A stretch of DNA of 7,572 bases, from the NCBI GenBank assembly GCA_029237515.1, contig JARBAV010000151.1:1-7572 (forward strand). Direction: 5' to 3'. A program made the position numbers and the translations under genes. This document shows, piece after piece, positions 1 through 6,214 of the stretch; the stretch's first letter is position 1; every line of letters begins with the position of its first letter. The stretch is from Nitrososphaerales archaeon (GTDB lineage Archaea > Thermoproteota > Nitrososphaeria > Nitrososphaerales > Nitrososphaeraceae). A model generated the notes under the pieces. That model saw only the letters and a program-made list of their open reading frames with translations. It was not told where the DNA came from and searched no databases.

Positions 1-652
1 TACAGGGACAGTTTACACCGTCTGCCCTCATGGAATGAATTTCCTCAGGCTTACAAGAACAGACGTAAGCATCTCCGTTCATAACAATTTTTCTTCCGTA
101 AGATTGAATTAGTTCAATATCATCAGATGTATTCTTGACGAGGTCGGGTTTGATACCCAGCCATTCAAGTCCTTCGCTGATAGCGTCGTAGTATTCCAAT
201 TGCTCATTTAATGGATTGGTGTCATCGAATCTGAGGATCAACTTACCGTCGTACATCCTTGCGTATTCCTGGTCAATAATCGCAGCCTTAGCATGTCCAA
301 TATGAGGATAACCGTTAGGTTCGGGAGGGAATCTTGTCACGACTCTACCCATAGTGGCCCCTTGAAGCGGAGGTAAGTTTGGCTCTTCCTTGCGTTTGGC
401 ATCTTTATTCACATCCTCAAACACCATAAGTTTCGATGCCATTCTCTCCTGATCGACCTGATCAAGAGAATTAACTTCATCTACAATTTTCTTAATAAGA
501 GGGATTTGTTCCTTTATCCGAGGGCGCAGATCAGGCATCAAACCGACCACTTTCGAGATTACAACATCATATCTTGCCCTACCACCATAGTCTATGGCGT
601 TTCTTACTACTATTTTTTTAATCACTTGTTGAATCGTGTCATCCATAGACAT
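1..652 (-). CDS. gltX: Glutamyl-tRNA synthetase, archaeal type, N-terminal part (runs off left edge)
   Basis: This cytoplasmic class I aminoacyl-tRNA synthetase charges tRNA with glutamate. The frame is open from ATG at 652 to the window edge, giving 217 full codons, so the C-terminal half (including the KMSKS region) is outside. Residues 1-100 form the N-terminal extension seen in archaeal/eukaryal-type GluRS. The Rossmann catalytic core then begins with RFPPEPNGYPHIGHAKA at about 107-123, which carries the HIGH signature at 117-120, followed by RFDDTNP at 141-147. A Cys-rich segment (CSC at 198-200, CPC at 215-217) looks like the zinc-binding insertion. The start lies 9 nt after the stop of the prenyl synthase gene. 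A second in-frame ATG at 646 would remove only two residues, and no clear Shine-Dalgarno motif decides between them. In archaea lacking GlnRS this enzyme is usually non-discriminating and works with GatDE; that is inferred here, not seen. GlnRS is the main alternative, but the family sense of the motifs favours GluRS. Confidence 0.93.
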   Translation of the reverse strand, partial: MSMDDTIQQVIKKIVVRNAIDYGGRARYDVVISKVVGLMPDLRPRIKEQIPLIKKIVDEVNSLDQVDQERMASKLMVFEDVNKDAKRKEEPNLPPLQGATMGRVVTRFPPEPNGYPHIGHAKAAIIDQEYARMYDGKLILRFDDTNPLNEQLEYYDAISEGLEWLGIKPDLVKNTSDDIELIQSYGRKIVMNGDAYVCSCKPEEIHSMRADGVNCPC

Positions 653-661
653 CTTGAGAGA

Positions 662-1669
662 TTACACCGTCCTTTCAACAATGAAATGAGCAGAGGCAAT
701 GATCTTTCTCTTTGAGATGTCATCATCATAGCTAGAGATCGATTCCAATGCTCTTTGAATATGTTGTCTAGCATTATCTCTCACAGCTTCCTCAATACCC
801 AGTGAAGAAATCGTTTTTACCGCTTCCTCGATCTTAGCTCTAGATGCATTCCTGGCAGCAAAAACCTTCAATATCTTTTCTCTACTGTCGCTGTTACTAA
901 TTTGCAGAGCAAGGAGAATGGGTAAAGTTTTTTTGCCTTCCCTCAGGTCATTTCCAACGGATTTGCCGGTTAATTTTGAATCGCCTATTACTCCTATAAG
1001 ATCGTCAATGAGTTGAAATGCTATCCCCACGTTTTCGCCAAACTGGGTTAGGGCAAGAGTATCTTTTTCAGTAGAAGAGGGAGCAGAAAGAACGCCCAGA
1101 GCACAAGACAACCCAAATAAAGCCGCAGTTTTCTTGGTTATCATCGAGATGTATTCTTGTTCACCTACCAACCTTTTTTCAAACGCCATTCCAAGGTCAA
1201 GAGCCTGACCTTCGCATACGTCCACGCATGCATTTGACAGCCTAGAAACCATTTCACAAATTCTACTATTGGAAATACCTAACTTGCCACAATTTTCAAC
1301 AATCATCTGATATGCCTTTGAAAATAGTACGTCTCCTGCGAGGATTGCTAGTGGGAGTCCATATGATTTGTGAACAGTAGGAACACTGTGTCTCACATCG
1401 TCATTATCCATTATGTCATCATGTACTAGGGAAAAATTATGGATCATCTCAACTGAAGCTGCTGCCGGTAGAGCCATGATCTTTTTTCCTCCAAACATCT
1501 CGCATGCCTTTACAACCATAAATGGCCTGAGTCTTTTGCCACCGCTACTGATATAATGAGCCGAGGCGGAGTAAAGTTCTGCTGGCGTGCCCTTTAATCT
1601 CGTCAGCATGTATTCATTCATATCCGATGCGGTAGATTCCATTTCTTCATCGATTTCTGGAATATTCAA
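662..1669 (-). CDS. idsA: Type I short-chain polyprenyl diphosphate synthase, probably geranylgeranyl diphosphate synthase
   Basis: This enzyme condenses DMAPP with IPP, probably up to C20 geranylgeranyl diphosphate, the precursor of archaeal ether lipids. It has 335 residues, normal for the trans-prenyltransferase family. GGKRLRP at 43-49 binds IPP. The first Asp-rich motif DDIMD is at 84-88 (FARM), with Phe79 five residues upstream, the position that limits chain length in archaeal GGPP synthases. KT at 180-181, FQ at 218-219 and the later GKSVGNDLREGKK segment (235-247) are also family positions. The second Asp-rich motif reads DDLIG at 222-226, so its third Asp is Gly; I recall the same in some crenarchaeal homologues. 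The start is TTG at 1669, because an in-frame TGA lies two codons upstream. It overlaps the fni stop as TTGA, and an AGAGG motif lies 10 nt before it. ATG at 1642 (residue 10) is the alternative start. Exact product length is inferred; farnesyl or mixed C15/C20 activity is possible. Confidence 0.93.
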   Translation of the reverse strand: MNIPEIDEEMESTASDMNEYMLTRLKGTPAELYSASAHYISSGGKRLRPFMVVKACEMFGGKKIMALPAAASVEMIHNFSLVHDDIMDNDDVRHSVPTVHKSYGLPLAILAGDVLFSKAYQMIVENCGKLGISNSRICEMVSRLSNACVDVCEGQALDLGMAFEKRLVGEQEYISMITKKTAALFGLSCALGVLSAPSSTEKDTLALTQFGENVGIAFQLIDDLIGVIGDSKLTGKSVGNDLREGKKTLPILLALQISNSDSREKILKVFAARNASRAKIEEAVKTISSLGIEEAVRDNARQHIQRALESISSYDDDISKRKIIASAHFIVERTV

Positions 1670-2760
1670 TATTCATTAGCCTCTGATCGCAATTCTCCCG
1701 TCAAAATATACTTGGTGCATTTGAGAGTGCTAATATCAGCAGCACCAACCAGAAACATCGTGCTCTTTAACTCAGCTATTACAGTGTCTGCAAATTGATA
1801 CAAAGCTTCTTTTGATTGAACCGCATTTACGAGAAATGGATATGCCATAGCACACATATCGGCTCCTATTGTTATGCATTTTGCGATCTCCAACCCATTG
1901 CGGATACCCCCAGAGGCTATCAAAGGCAATTTTGTCAACGTCCTCCTTACAACGATAATGCTCAATGCAGTAGGTATTCCCCAGTCCCAGAACAGTTCGC
2001 CAAGCCGTGTTTTCAGTCTTTCGCTTGCGCTTTCCGCACGCACTTTCTCTACCCCCGCCCAACTGGTACCCCCTGCTCCGGCAACGTTTATTGCAGAAAC
2101 GCCGACTTCACTTAACTTTAATGCTGCTTCTCCGGATATCCCGGCTCCGACCTCCTTTGCTATTACTGGAACCACTATAATTTTAACTAGGTCAGATATG
2201 CATCTAAGTACTCCTGAATATCTTGGTTCCCCTTCAGGTTGCACTAACTCTTGCAGCGGATTAAGGTGAACTACTAAGGCATCAGCACTTATCATGTCTA
2301 TCAATCTTTTTACCTTCTCAACAGAAAGACCAGCAGACAGTTGTGCGCCTCCTATGTTAGCTATCAGAAAAGCATTTGGCGCATTTTTTCTCGCTATAGT
2401 GTAGCTGTCTGCAAGTTTTTCACTTACCAGACCAGCTCTTTGGGATCCGACACCCATGGGAAGTGAATAAGACTCTGCCAGCTCCGCAAGTCTTCCGTTT
2501 ATCAATAAGGCCTTTTCTGTACCCCCTGTCATGGAATCGATGATAAGAGGGGCAGAAAACTTTCGCCCTAGAAATGACGCTGTTGTATCAACGTCGCTTA
2601 AATTTAATTCAGGAATAGCATCATGTACTAATTTTACATATTCAAGAAAAGTAGATGTGGTTTTTGCCTGGACATCACGGTTGAGTGGGATATCAATACC
2701 CTCCTGTTTTCTTTTCATGATACCAACTGCTTCGTCGTCTAGTCTTTGTGGGTCAGACAT
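1666..2760 (-). CDS. fni: Type 2 isopentenyl-diphosphate delta-isomerase (FMN-dependent)
   Basis: This enzyme interconverts IPP and DMAPP, using reduced FMN in a TIM-barrel fold, and supplies the starter for prenyl chain synthesis. At 364 residues it has normal family length. MTGGT at 77-81 and GSQR at 105-108 match the FMN/substrate-binding segments. HLNPLQE at 165-171, followed by QPEGEPRYSG at 174-183, is the signature that binds the diphosphate substrate and Mg2+. KEVGAGIS at 202-209, AGAGGTSWAGVE at 227-238 and ASGGIRNGLEIAK at 282-294 are the FMN phosphate-binding loops of the barrel. The QPEGEP form, rather than QPEGD, is the archaeal version as I remember it. The ATG lies 3 nt after the IPK stop (TGA-TAG-ATG), and the stop overlaps the next gene by 4 nt, so the gene is probably cotranscribed and translationally coupled with both. 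No key residue looks lost. Confidence 0.96.
   Translation of the reverse strand: MSDPQRLDDEAVGIMKRKQEGIDIPLNRDVQAKTTSTFLEYVKLVHDAIPELNLSDVDTTASFLGRKFSAPLIIDSMTGGTEKALLINGRLAELAESYSLPMGVGSQRAGLVSEKLADSYTIARKNAPNAFLIANIGGAQLSAGLSVEKVKRLIDMISADALVVHLNPLQELVQPEGEPRYSGVLRCISDLVKIIVVPVIAKEVGAGISGEAALKLSEVGVSAINVAGAGGTSWAGVEKVRAESASERLKTRLGELFWDWGIPTALSIIVVRRTLTKLPLIASGGIRNGLEIAKCITIGADMCAMAYPFLVNAVQSKEALYQFADTVIAELKSTMFLVGAADISTLKCTKYILTGELRSEANEY
1680..1684 (-). promoter_or_regulatory. Shine-Dalgarno-like AGAGG for the TTG start of the prenyl synthase
   Basis: On the minus strand AGAGG lies 10 nt upstream of the TTG at 1669, inside the last codons of fni. This spacing is at the long end of usable. 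The motif supports TTG as a genuine start, though an internal ATG at 1642 remains possible. An ATG at 1676-1674 sits only 3 nt after the motif, is out of frame, and would encode just nine residues. Confidence 0.4.
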
Positions 2761-2763
2761 CTA

Positions 2764-3540
2764 TCATCCACCACCCTTATTTGGAATCGCTGGAATTATA
2801 GTACCCTTTGCTTCAACTCCCCTTAGAATATCAAAAACACGTTCTGCGTCGAGTCCATTTACTATATTAACGGAGATGCCAAGTCTGGCAATTTCAAATG
2901 CCTCTGAAATTTTTCTGCCCATTCCCCCAGTAACATCAATAGAGGAATCCTTGAAACTGATTTCATTACTGGGAAAATTCAGTATCTTTACCAACTCCTT
3001 ATTTTTCATATCTTTGTAAATTCCATCTACATTCACGGTGAATATTACTCTTGATGGCATGAGGTGGGTAGCTATTCGTGTCATTAGAGAATCACCTGAC
3101 ACAATTGAAAATCTGCCTTCCCTGATATGCACCGCGTCGCCAAAAATGACCGGCAGAATACCGCGCCGAGTGAATTCGACGAGTTCGTTGAACTTGGCAG
3201 CATTTACCACCCCATCTTCAAAGAAGGATATAGGTGAAATTCCATAAGGCGCCAGCCCGGCATCTGACATTGATTTGACAACGATCTGATTTAGGGCAAC
3301 CATTGATTCATGCACTACCGAAATCCCACGGGGATCATACATTTCAGGTTTCGTATGCATCTCATATTTCACCGACCAATAATGACCAAATGAACCTCCG
3401 CCGTGAATTACTATGAGAGGATCACCACATTTTGCAAATACTCGTGAGAGCTCTTCTATTGCCTTAATATTTGGAGTAAGTGCTCGATCCTTAACTGTGA
3501 TCACGGAGCCTCCGAGCTTTATAAGAGAGATCTGAGTCAT
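2764..3540 (-). CDS. ipk: Isopentenyl phosphate kinase
   Basis: This kinase phosphorylates isopentenyl phosphate to IPP with ATP, the last step of the archaeal mevalonate route. It belongs to the amino acid kinase fold. At 258 residues it has normal length. KLGGS at 8-12 is the N-terminal phosphate-binding segment. HGGGSFGH at 46-53 carries the glycine-rich loop and the His (53) that marks IPK and contacts the substrate phosphate, separating it from glutamate or UMP kinases. SGDSL at 148-152, the NVDG turn at 170-173 and DVTGGMGRK at 202-210 form the nucleotide-binding side. The ATG at 3540 is forced by an in-frame TAG two codons upstream. The 39-nt gap before it is the largest in the window. 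Its neighbours mevalonate kinase and Fni act before and after it in the same pathway. A glycine run ends the protein just before the stop. Confidence 0.96.
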   Translation of the reverse strand: MTQISLIKLGGSVITVKDRALTPNIKAIEELSRVFAKCGDPLIVIHGGGSFGHYWSVKYEMHTKPEMYDPRGISVVHESMVALNQIVVKSMSDAGLAPYGISPISFFEDGVVNAAKFNELVEFTRRGILPVIFGDAVHIREGRFSIVSGDSLMTRIATHLMPSRVIFTVNVDGIYKDMKNKELVKILNFPSNEISFKDSSIDVTGGMGRKISEAFEIARLGISVNIVNGLDAERVFDILRGVEAKGTIIPAIPNKGGG

Positions 3541-3569
3541 GGTCTAGTGTGGCATAATTTTCATTACTG

Positions 3570-3576
3570 ATTTAAA
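3570..3576 (-). promoter_or_regulatory. Possible archaeal TATA box upstream of isopentenyl phosphate kinase
   Basis: On the minus strand this reads TTTAAAT, a fair match to the archaeal box A, inside the 39-nt gap between mevalonate kinase and IPK, the longest gap here. Placing transcription start about 25 nt downstream puts it near 3547, giving a very short leader before the ATG at 3540. This would be an internal promoter within the operon. The motif is short and the DNA is AT-rich, so a chance match is quite possible. Confidence 0.25.
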
Positions 3577-3579
3577 GCT

Positions 3580-4596
3580 TTAATCGATTATTAATCCCTT
3601 ATTTGCTATCTCGATTGCCTCAGAATACAAATTCAAACCACTTAAGGCGGCATTTAATGCCGGGATTGTTTCAGGTCTTGTTAACACAAGGATGCAGCCT
3701 CCTCCCCCGGCACCCGTAATTTTTGCTCCAAGTGCTCCACAGCTGAAACATATACCAATAATCTTTTCGATTTCCTTATTGGAAACACCAATCTCTCGTA
3801 GCAGCTTGTGATTTTCAGTCATTAATCTACCAATATCTTCCAAAGACCCCTTAGCGATTGCCCTTACCCCATTTGAACAAACAGCAGATGCATCTTTTGT
3901 TAATTCATTGAAGTACTTTGACTTGTTCATACTAAATCTTCTAACGTGGGATACTAATTCCGATGTTACATGACTTTTACGAGTATTTATCAAAAAAAGA
4001 GGTAGGGGCTGATTCTCTATTGCCTCAGTTTCAGTAGTTCCAGATTTACCCGTAAAATGAACAAGACCGCCATACGTTGAGACATAGCAATCAACACCCG
4101 ATGATTTGTTATGAATCATTTGTTCGCCCTTGAGCGCGCTTTCGAATACCCATTTTCTGTCATAGGGAAAAAATTCTTTCCTCGGAATGCCTGCAATAAC
4201 TGACCTCAAAATACCAGCCAACGTGACACACGAGGCCGCTGAACTACCAAGGCCTACGCCTATGACCAATTCTGACTTGATATGAATTTGCAGCCCTATT
4301 TCTGACGCACAGTCTTTGAGGATGTTTCGGCAGAAACTGCTGAGCGGCTCAAGCAGCTTTCCGTTTGCCTGAGCATTTGTCTTTGTGGCGCGCAGCTTTG
4401 AATACGGATCTTTATGCCATTCAAGATTAGAATCAATCCGCACTCCAAAATTCTTTGTGAGCTCTGCTCTTCCAAAGCAACGTCTGTTGATAGCCGCTAC
4501 AACAGCTTCGTTATTATAGACTACAAAATGCTCCCCAAAAATAATGACTTTGCCAGGAGCAGAGGCACCTACTTGAGTTCTAGAGCTGATATCCAT
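3580..4596 (-). CDS. mvk: Mevalonate kinase (GHMP kinase family)
   Basis: This cytoplasmic kinase transfers the ATP gamma-phosphate to mevalonate, opening the committed part of isoprenoid synthesis. Residue numbers here count from the ATG at 4596, which gives 338 residues. APGKVIIFGEHFVVY at 13-27 is GHMP motif 1 with the conserved Lys16 and Glu22-His23. IGVGLGSSAA at 112-121 is the phosphate-binding loop. SGVDCYVSTYGG at 166-177 contains the probable catalytic Asp169. KITGAGGGGC at 292-301 is motif 3. The GEHFVVY form and the paired catalytic Lys/Asp argue for mevalonate kinase over phosphomevalonate kinase, homoserine kinase or galactokinase. The frame extends to a TTG at 4614 (six residues longer, overlapping the MEMO gene by 8 nt). 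I prefer the ATG because it gives a usual N-terminus and a 10-nt gap, and neither start has a visible Shine-Dalgarno site. IPK follows 39 nt downstream. Confidence 0.95.
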   Translation of the reverse strand: MDISSRTQVGASAPGKVIIFGEHFVVYNNEAVVAAINRRCFGRAELTKNFGVRIDSNLEWHKDPYSKLRATKTNAQANGKLLEPLSSFCRNILKDCASEIGLQIHIKSELVIGVGLGSSAASCVTLAGILRSVIAGIPRKEFFPYDRKWVFESALKGEQMIHNKSSGVDCYVSTYGGLVHFTGKSGTTETEAIENQPLPLFLINTRKSHVTSELVSHVRRFSMNKSKYFNELTKDASAVCSNGVRAIAKGSLEDIGRLMTENHKLLREIGVSNKEIEKIIGICFSCGALGAKITGAGGGGCILVLTRPETIPALNAALSGLNLYSEAIEIANKGLIID

Positions 4597-4606
4597 ACAA
4601 GAGAAT

Positions 4607-5464
4607 TCATACAAATAATATTGATGAGTATCCTACGACTGAAGACTTGTCTCCAGTTACGTCGCCGCTTGTGGCATATTTAATTAGCTCTCCTTGGGTA
4701 GCTCCGAGATTTTTTGCGGCTACCATTATCGTCGCAATGGCGCCATATCCACAAGCAGATACATTGTATTGTCGAAGAGTTGAATAAAACGAGCTGATGT
4801 CAAGTGAAAGAATTGACTTAATAAGCTGCGAATCTTTTCGATGTGCTTCAGAATTTGATTCGTAATGAGTAAAATCAGATGACGCAATTAACATAAACTC
4901 TTCTTCCCTGGAAGCCCGATCTTTTACAGTATCAGAGATGGCAGATCCAACTTCTAGAGCAACATATTCTTCTTGATTTGTCAAGATTATCGGAACAATT
5001 CTAAATTTCTCAAATGTGTATAATAAGAACGGAATCTGAACCTCCAGACAATGGTCCCTGCTGTGAGCAAACTCATCGATATCCATTGATGATGCTTTAG
5101 AAGCGATGTCCTTTGCCACTTGCGGATTAACCAAAACCTCGCCCATTGGACATTCCCATATCCCATCCATCGTCGTAGCCACGTGAGATCCAAGCCCATA
5201 ATGGTTGGGGCCCACAAGTATAACATTGTTAAATTGAGATGAAGAAATGCTGAAATAGCCGTTGGCGGCCACACTCCCAGAGTACAGATAACCAGCGTGC
5301 GGAGAAACTATGCCATAAATTTTTCTGACCTTGTCTGAAGGTGGCAGATGTCCGGGACCAAATATATTATTCGTAAAACATCCTTTTAATTCGCCAATAA
5401 GCTGTTCTTTATCAGAAGAATAGAAGATACCCGAAACGGAGGGCTTTCTTCTATAAGCACTCAA
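4607..5464 (-). CDS. MEMO-family protein (COG1355-type), function unresolved
   Basis: This protein belongs to the MEMO family, which shares its fold with class III extradiol dioxygenases; its archaeal substrate is not established. It has 285 residues, full length for the family. Family motifs appear in order: RRKPSVSGIFY at 5-15, PHAGYLYSG at 55-63, GPNHYG at 85-90, WECPMGEV at 103-110, HCLEVQIPFL at 138-147, SSDFTHY at 195-201, CGYGAIAT at 238-245, and SGDVTGD near 266-272. His56, His88 and Cys238 line up with the metal-site residues I recall for human MEMO1 (His49, His81, Cys244), so metal binding is likely retained. The start must be TTG at 5464: an in-frame TAG is directly upstream, the family motif begins within a few residues, and no ATG or GTG lies in frame between them. 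The TTG overlaps the S2 stop as TTGA. Its place directly before mevalonate kinase suggests a link to isoprenoid synthesis, which is inference only. Confidence 0.93.
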   Translation of the reverse strand: MSAYRRKPSVSGIFYSSDKEQLIGELKGCFTNNIFGPGHLPPSDKVRKIYGIVSPHAGYLYSGSVAANGYFSISSSQFNNVILVGPNHYGLGSHVATTMDGIWECPMGEVLVNPQVAKDIASKASSMDIDEFAHSRDHCLEVQIPFLLYTFEKFRIVPIILTNQEEYVALEVGSAISDTVKDRASREEEFMLIASSDFTHYESNSEAHRKDSQLIKSILSLDISSFYSTLRQYNVSACGYGAIATIMVAAKNLGATQGELIKYATSGDVTGDKSSVVGYSSILFV

Positions 5465-6213
5465 CTAAATTCCTCAACCAATTTAGTTTCAAAGTCCTCA
5501 ATTGGAATTTTCATTTCACTGTCGGTCTTGATAATTCCTTGCTTTTTCATTACCTCTCTTGCAAGTAGCCAGTATACTGTCGCTAGCGCCTTACGACCCC
5601 TATTATTGGCAGGGATAACTAGATCGACTTTTGATGTCACATTGTCGCTATTACAAATTGCAATCACTGGGACTCCAGCTCTAGTAGCTTCCAGGACCGC
5701 CTGTTGATCCGCTTGAGGATCAGTTACAATGACTACTTGTGGCTCCATATACTTGGGTAATGCCGGATTAGTAAACGTTCCCGGCATAAATCTCCCTATG
5801 ATATATTTTGCATGAGTCAGGTCACAGAATTTCTCAACCGGAGTTTTTCCGTACTCTCTTGCAGAAGTAACTGCAACTTTGGAAATATCTGCGCGACTTA
5901 TGAACTTGGCAGCGATATCAATACGTGAGAGAGTTTTGCTAATATCCAGAATGTATAAACCCTCTGGATTCGCTCTAATTATAAAGGGCATCATATACTT
6001 TGTCTTCACAGGCGTTCCAACCCTAATGCCTGTCGAAAGTATCATTTTTTCCAGGTTATCTTGCTCGGGAATATAGCTTGTCTCTGAGGTCGAAGAGTCG
6101 TCAGAAACCGATGACTCAATATTCATGTCAGAATCCTTCAATGATCCCGTACTTTCCACAGAATTCAAATCTTCTGATGAAGTAAGGCTTTTACTTTCGT
6201 TTTCGCTGGACAT
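5461..6213 (-). CDS. rpsB: 30S ribosomal protein S2 (uS2) with Ser/acid-rich N-terminal extension
   Basis: This is a small-subunit ribosomal protein of archaeal/eukaryal (S2/SA) type. The conserved domain spans about residues 50-228 of 250: TPVKTKYMMPFI at 67-78, YIIGRFMPGTFTNP at 137-150, VTDPQADQQAVLEA at 163-176, VPVIAICNSDN at 181-191 and PANNRGRKALATVYWLLARE at 201-220. About 48 residues precede it, with 17 Ser and 11 Asp/Glu and almost no hydrophobic content, so they are probably disordered. Archaeal S2 is usually nearer 200-230 residues, so this tail is an extension. The ATG at 6213 is 1 nt after the enolase stop but has no Shine-Dalgarno site. An in-frame ATG at 6126 (residue 30) has GAAGGA 7 nt upstream, so a shorter 221-residue protein is possible. 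The neighbours enolase and MEMO are the usual archaeal ones. Identity is secure; the start is less so. Confidence 0.96.
   Translation of the reverse strand: MSSENESKSLTSSEDLNSVESTGSLKDSDMNIESSVSDDSSTSETSYIPEQDNLEKMILSTGIRVGTPVKTKYMMPFIIRANPEGLYILDISKTLSRIDIAAKFISRADISKVAVTSAREYGKTPVEKFCDLTHAKYIIGRFMPGTFTNPALPKYMEPQVVIVTDPQADQQAVLEATRAGVPVIAICNSDNVTSKVDLVIPANNRGRKALATVYWLLAREVMKKQGIIKTDSEMKIPIEDFETKLVEEFS
5472..5475 (-). promoter_or_regulatory. Shine-Dalgarno GAGG for the TTG start of the MEMO gene
   Basis: GAGG on the minus strand lies 7 nt upstream of the TTG at 5464, within the Glu-Glu codons near the S2 C-terminus. Its good spacing, together with the TTGA stop/start overlap, supports TTG initiation and translational coupling to the S2 gene. 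Confidence 0.55.
6134..6139 (-). promoter_or_regulatory. Shine-Dalgarno-like GAAGGA before an internal S2 start
   Basis: GAAGGA lies 7 nt upstream of the in-frame ATG at 6126 (Met30 of the long S2 reading). The annotated first ATG at 6213 lacks such a motif. It could mark the real or a secondary initiation site, or be a chance result of Lys/Asp codons. Confidence 0.3.
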
Positions 6214-6214
6214 A

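Noticed and set aside
506..715. 69-codon plus-strand frame across the gltX start
   Set aside because: It is antisense to gltX and the end of the prenyl synthase, with no recognisable protein.
1650..1676. ATG at 1676 as a possible start for the prenyl synthase
   Set aside because: It is out of frame and stops after nine codons, and making it work would need a frameshift for which there is no other sign.
1772..2062. 96-codon minus-strand frame inside fni
   Set aside because: It is out of frame with a well-supported enzyme and rich in Arg, Cys and Gly with no family resemblance.
1816..2269. Two overlapping plus-strand open frames of 99 and 131 codons
   Set aside because: Both are antisense to the conserved core of fni, including its FMN-binding loops; they are shadows of its codon pattern.
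2531..3019. 162-codon open frame on the plus strand
   Set aside because: It is antisense across the fni/ipk junction, both of which have full motif sets on the minus strand; its translation is low complexity with no recognisable domain.
4597..4614. TTG at 4614 as the mevalonate kinase start
   Set aside because: It adds six residues of no family resemblance, has no Shine-Dalgarno site and overlaps the MEMO gene by 8 nt; the ATG at 4596 is the simpler choice, though not proven.
4987..5274. 95-codon minus-strand frame inside the MEMO gene
   Set aside because: It is an out-of-frame shadow; the MEMO frame holds all family motifs over the same bases.
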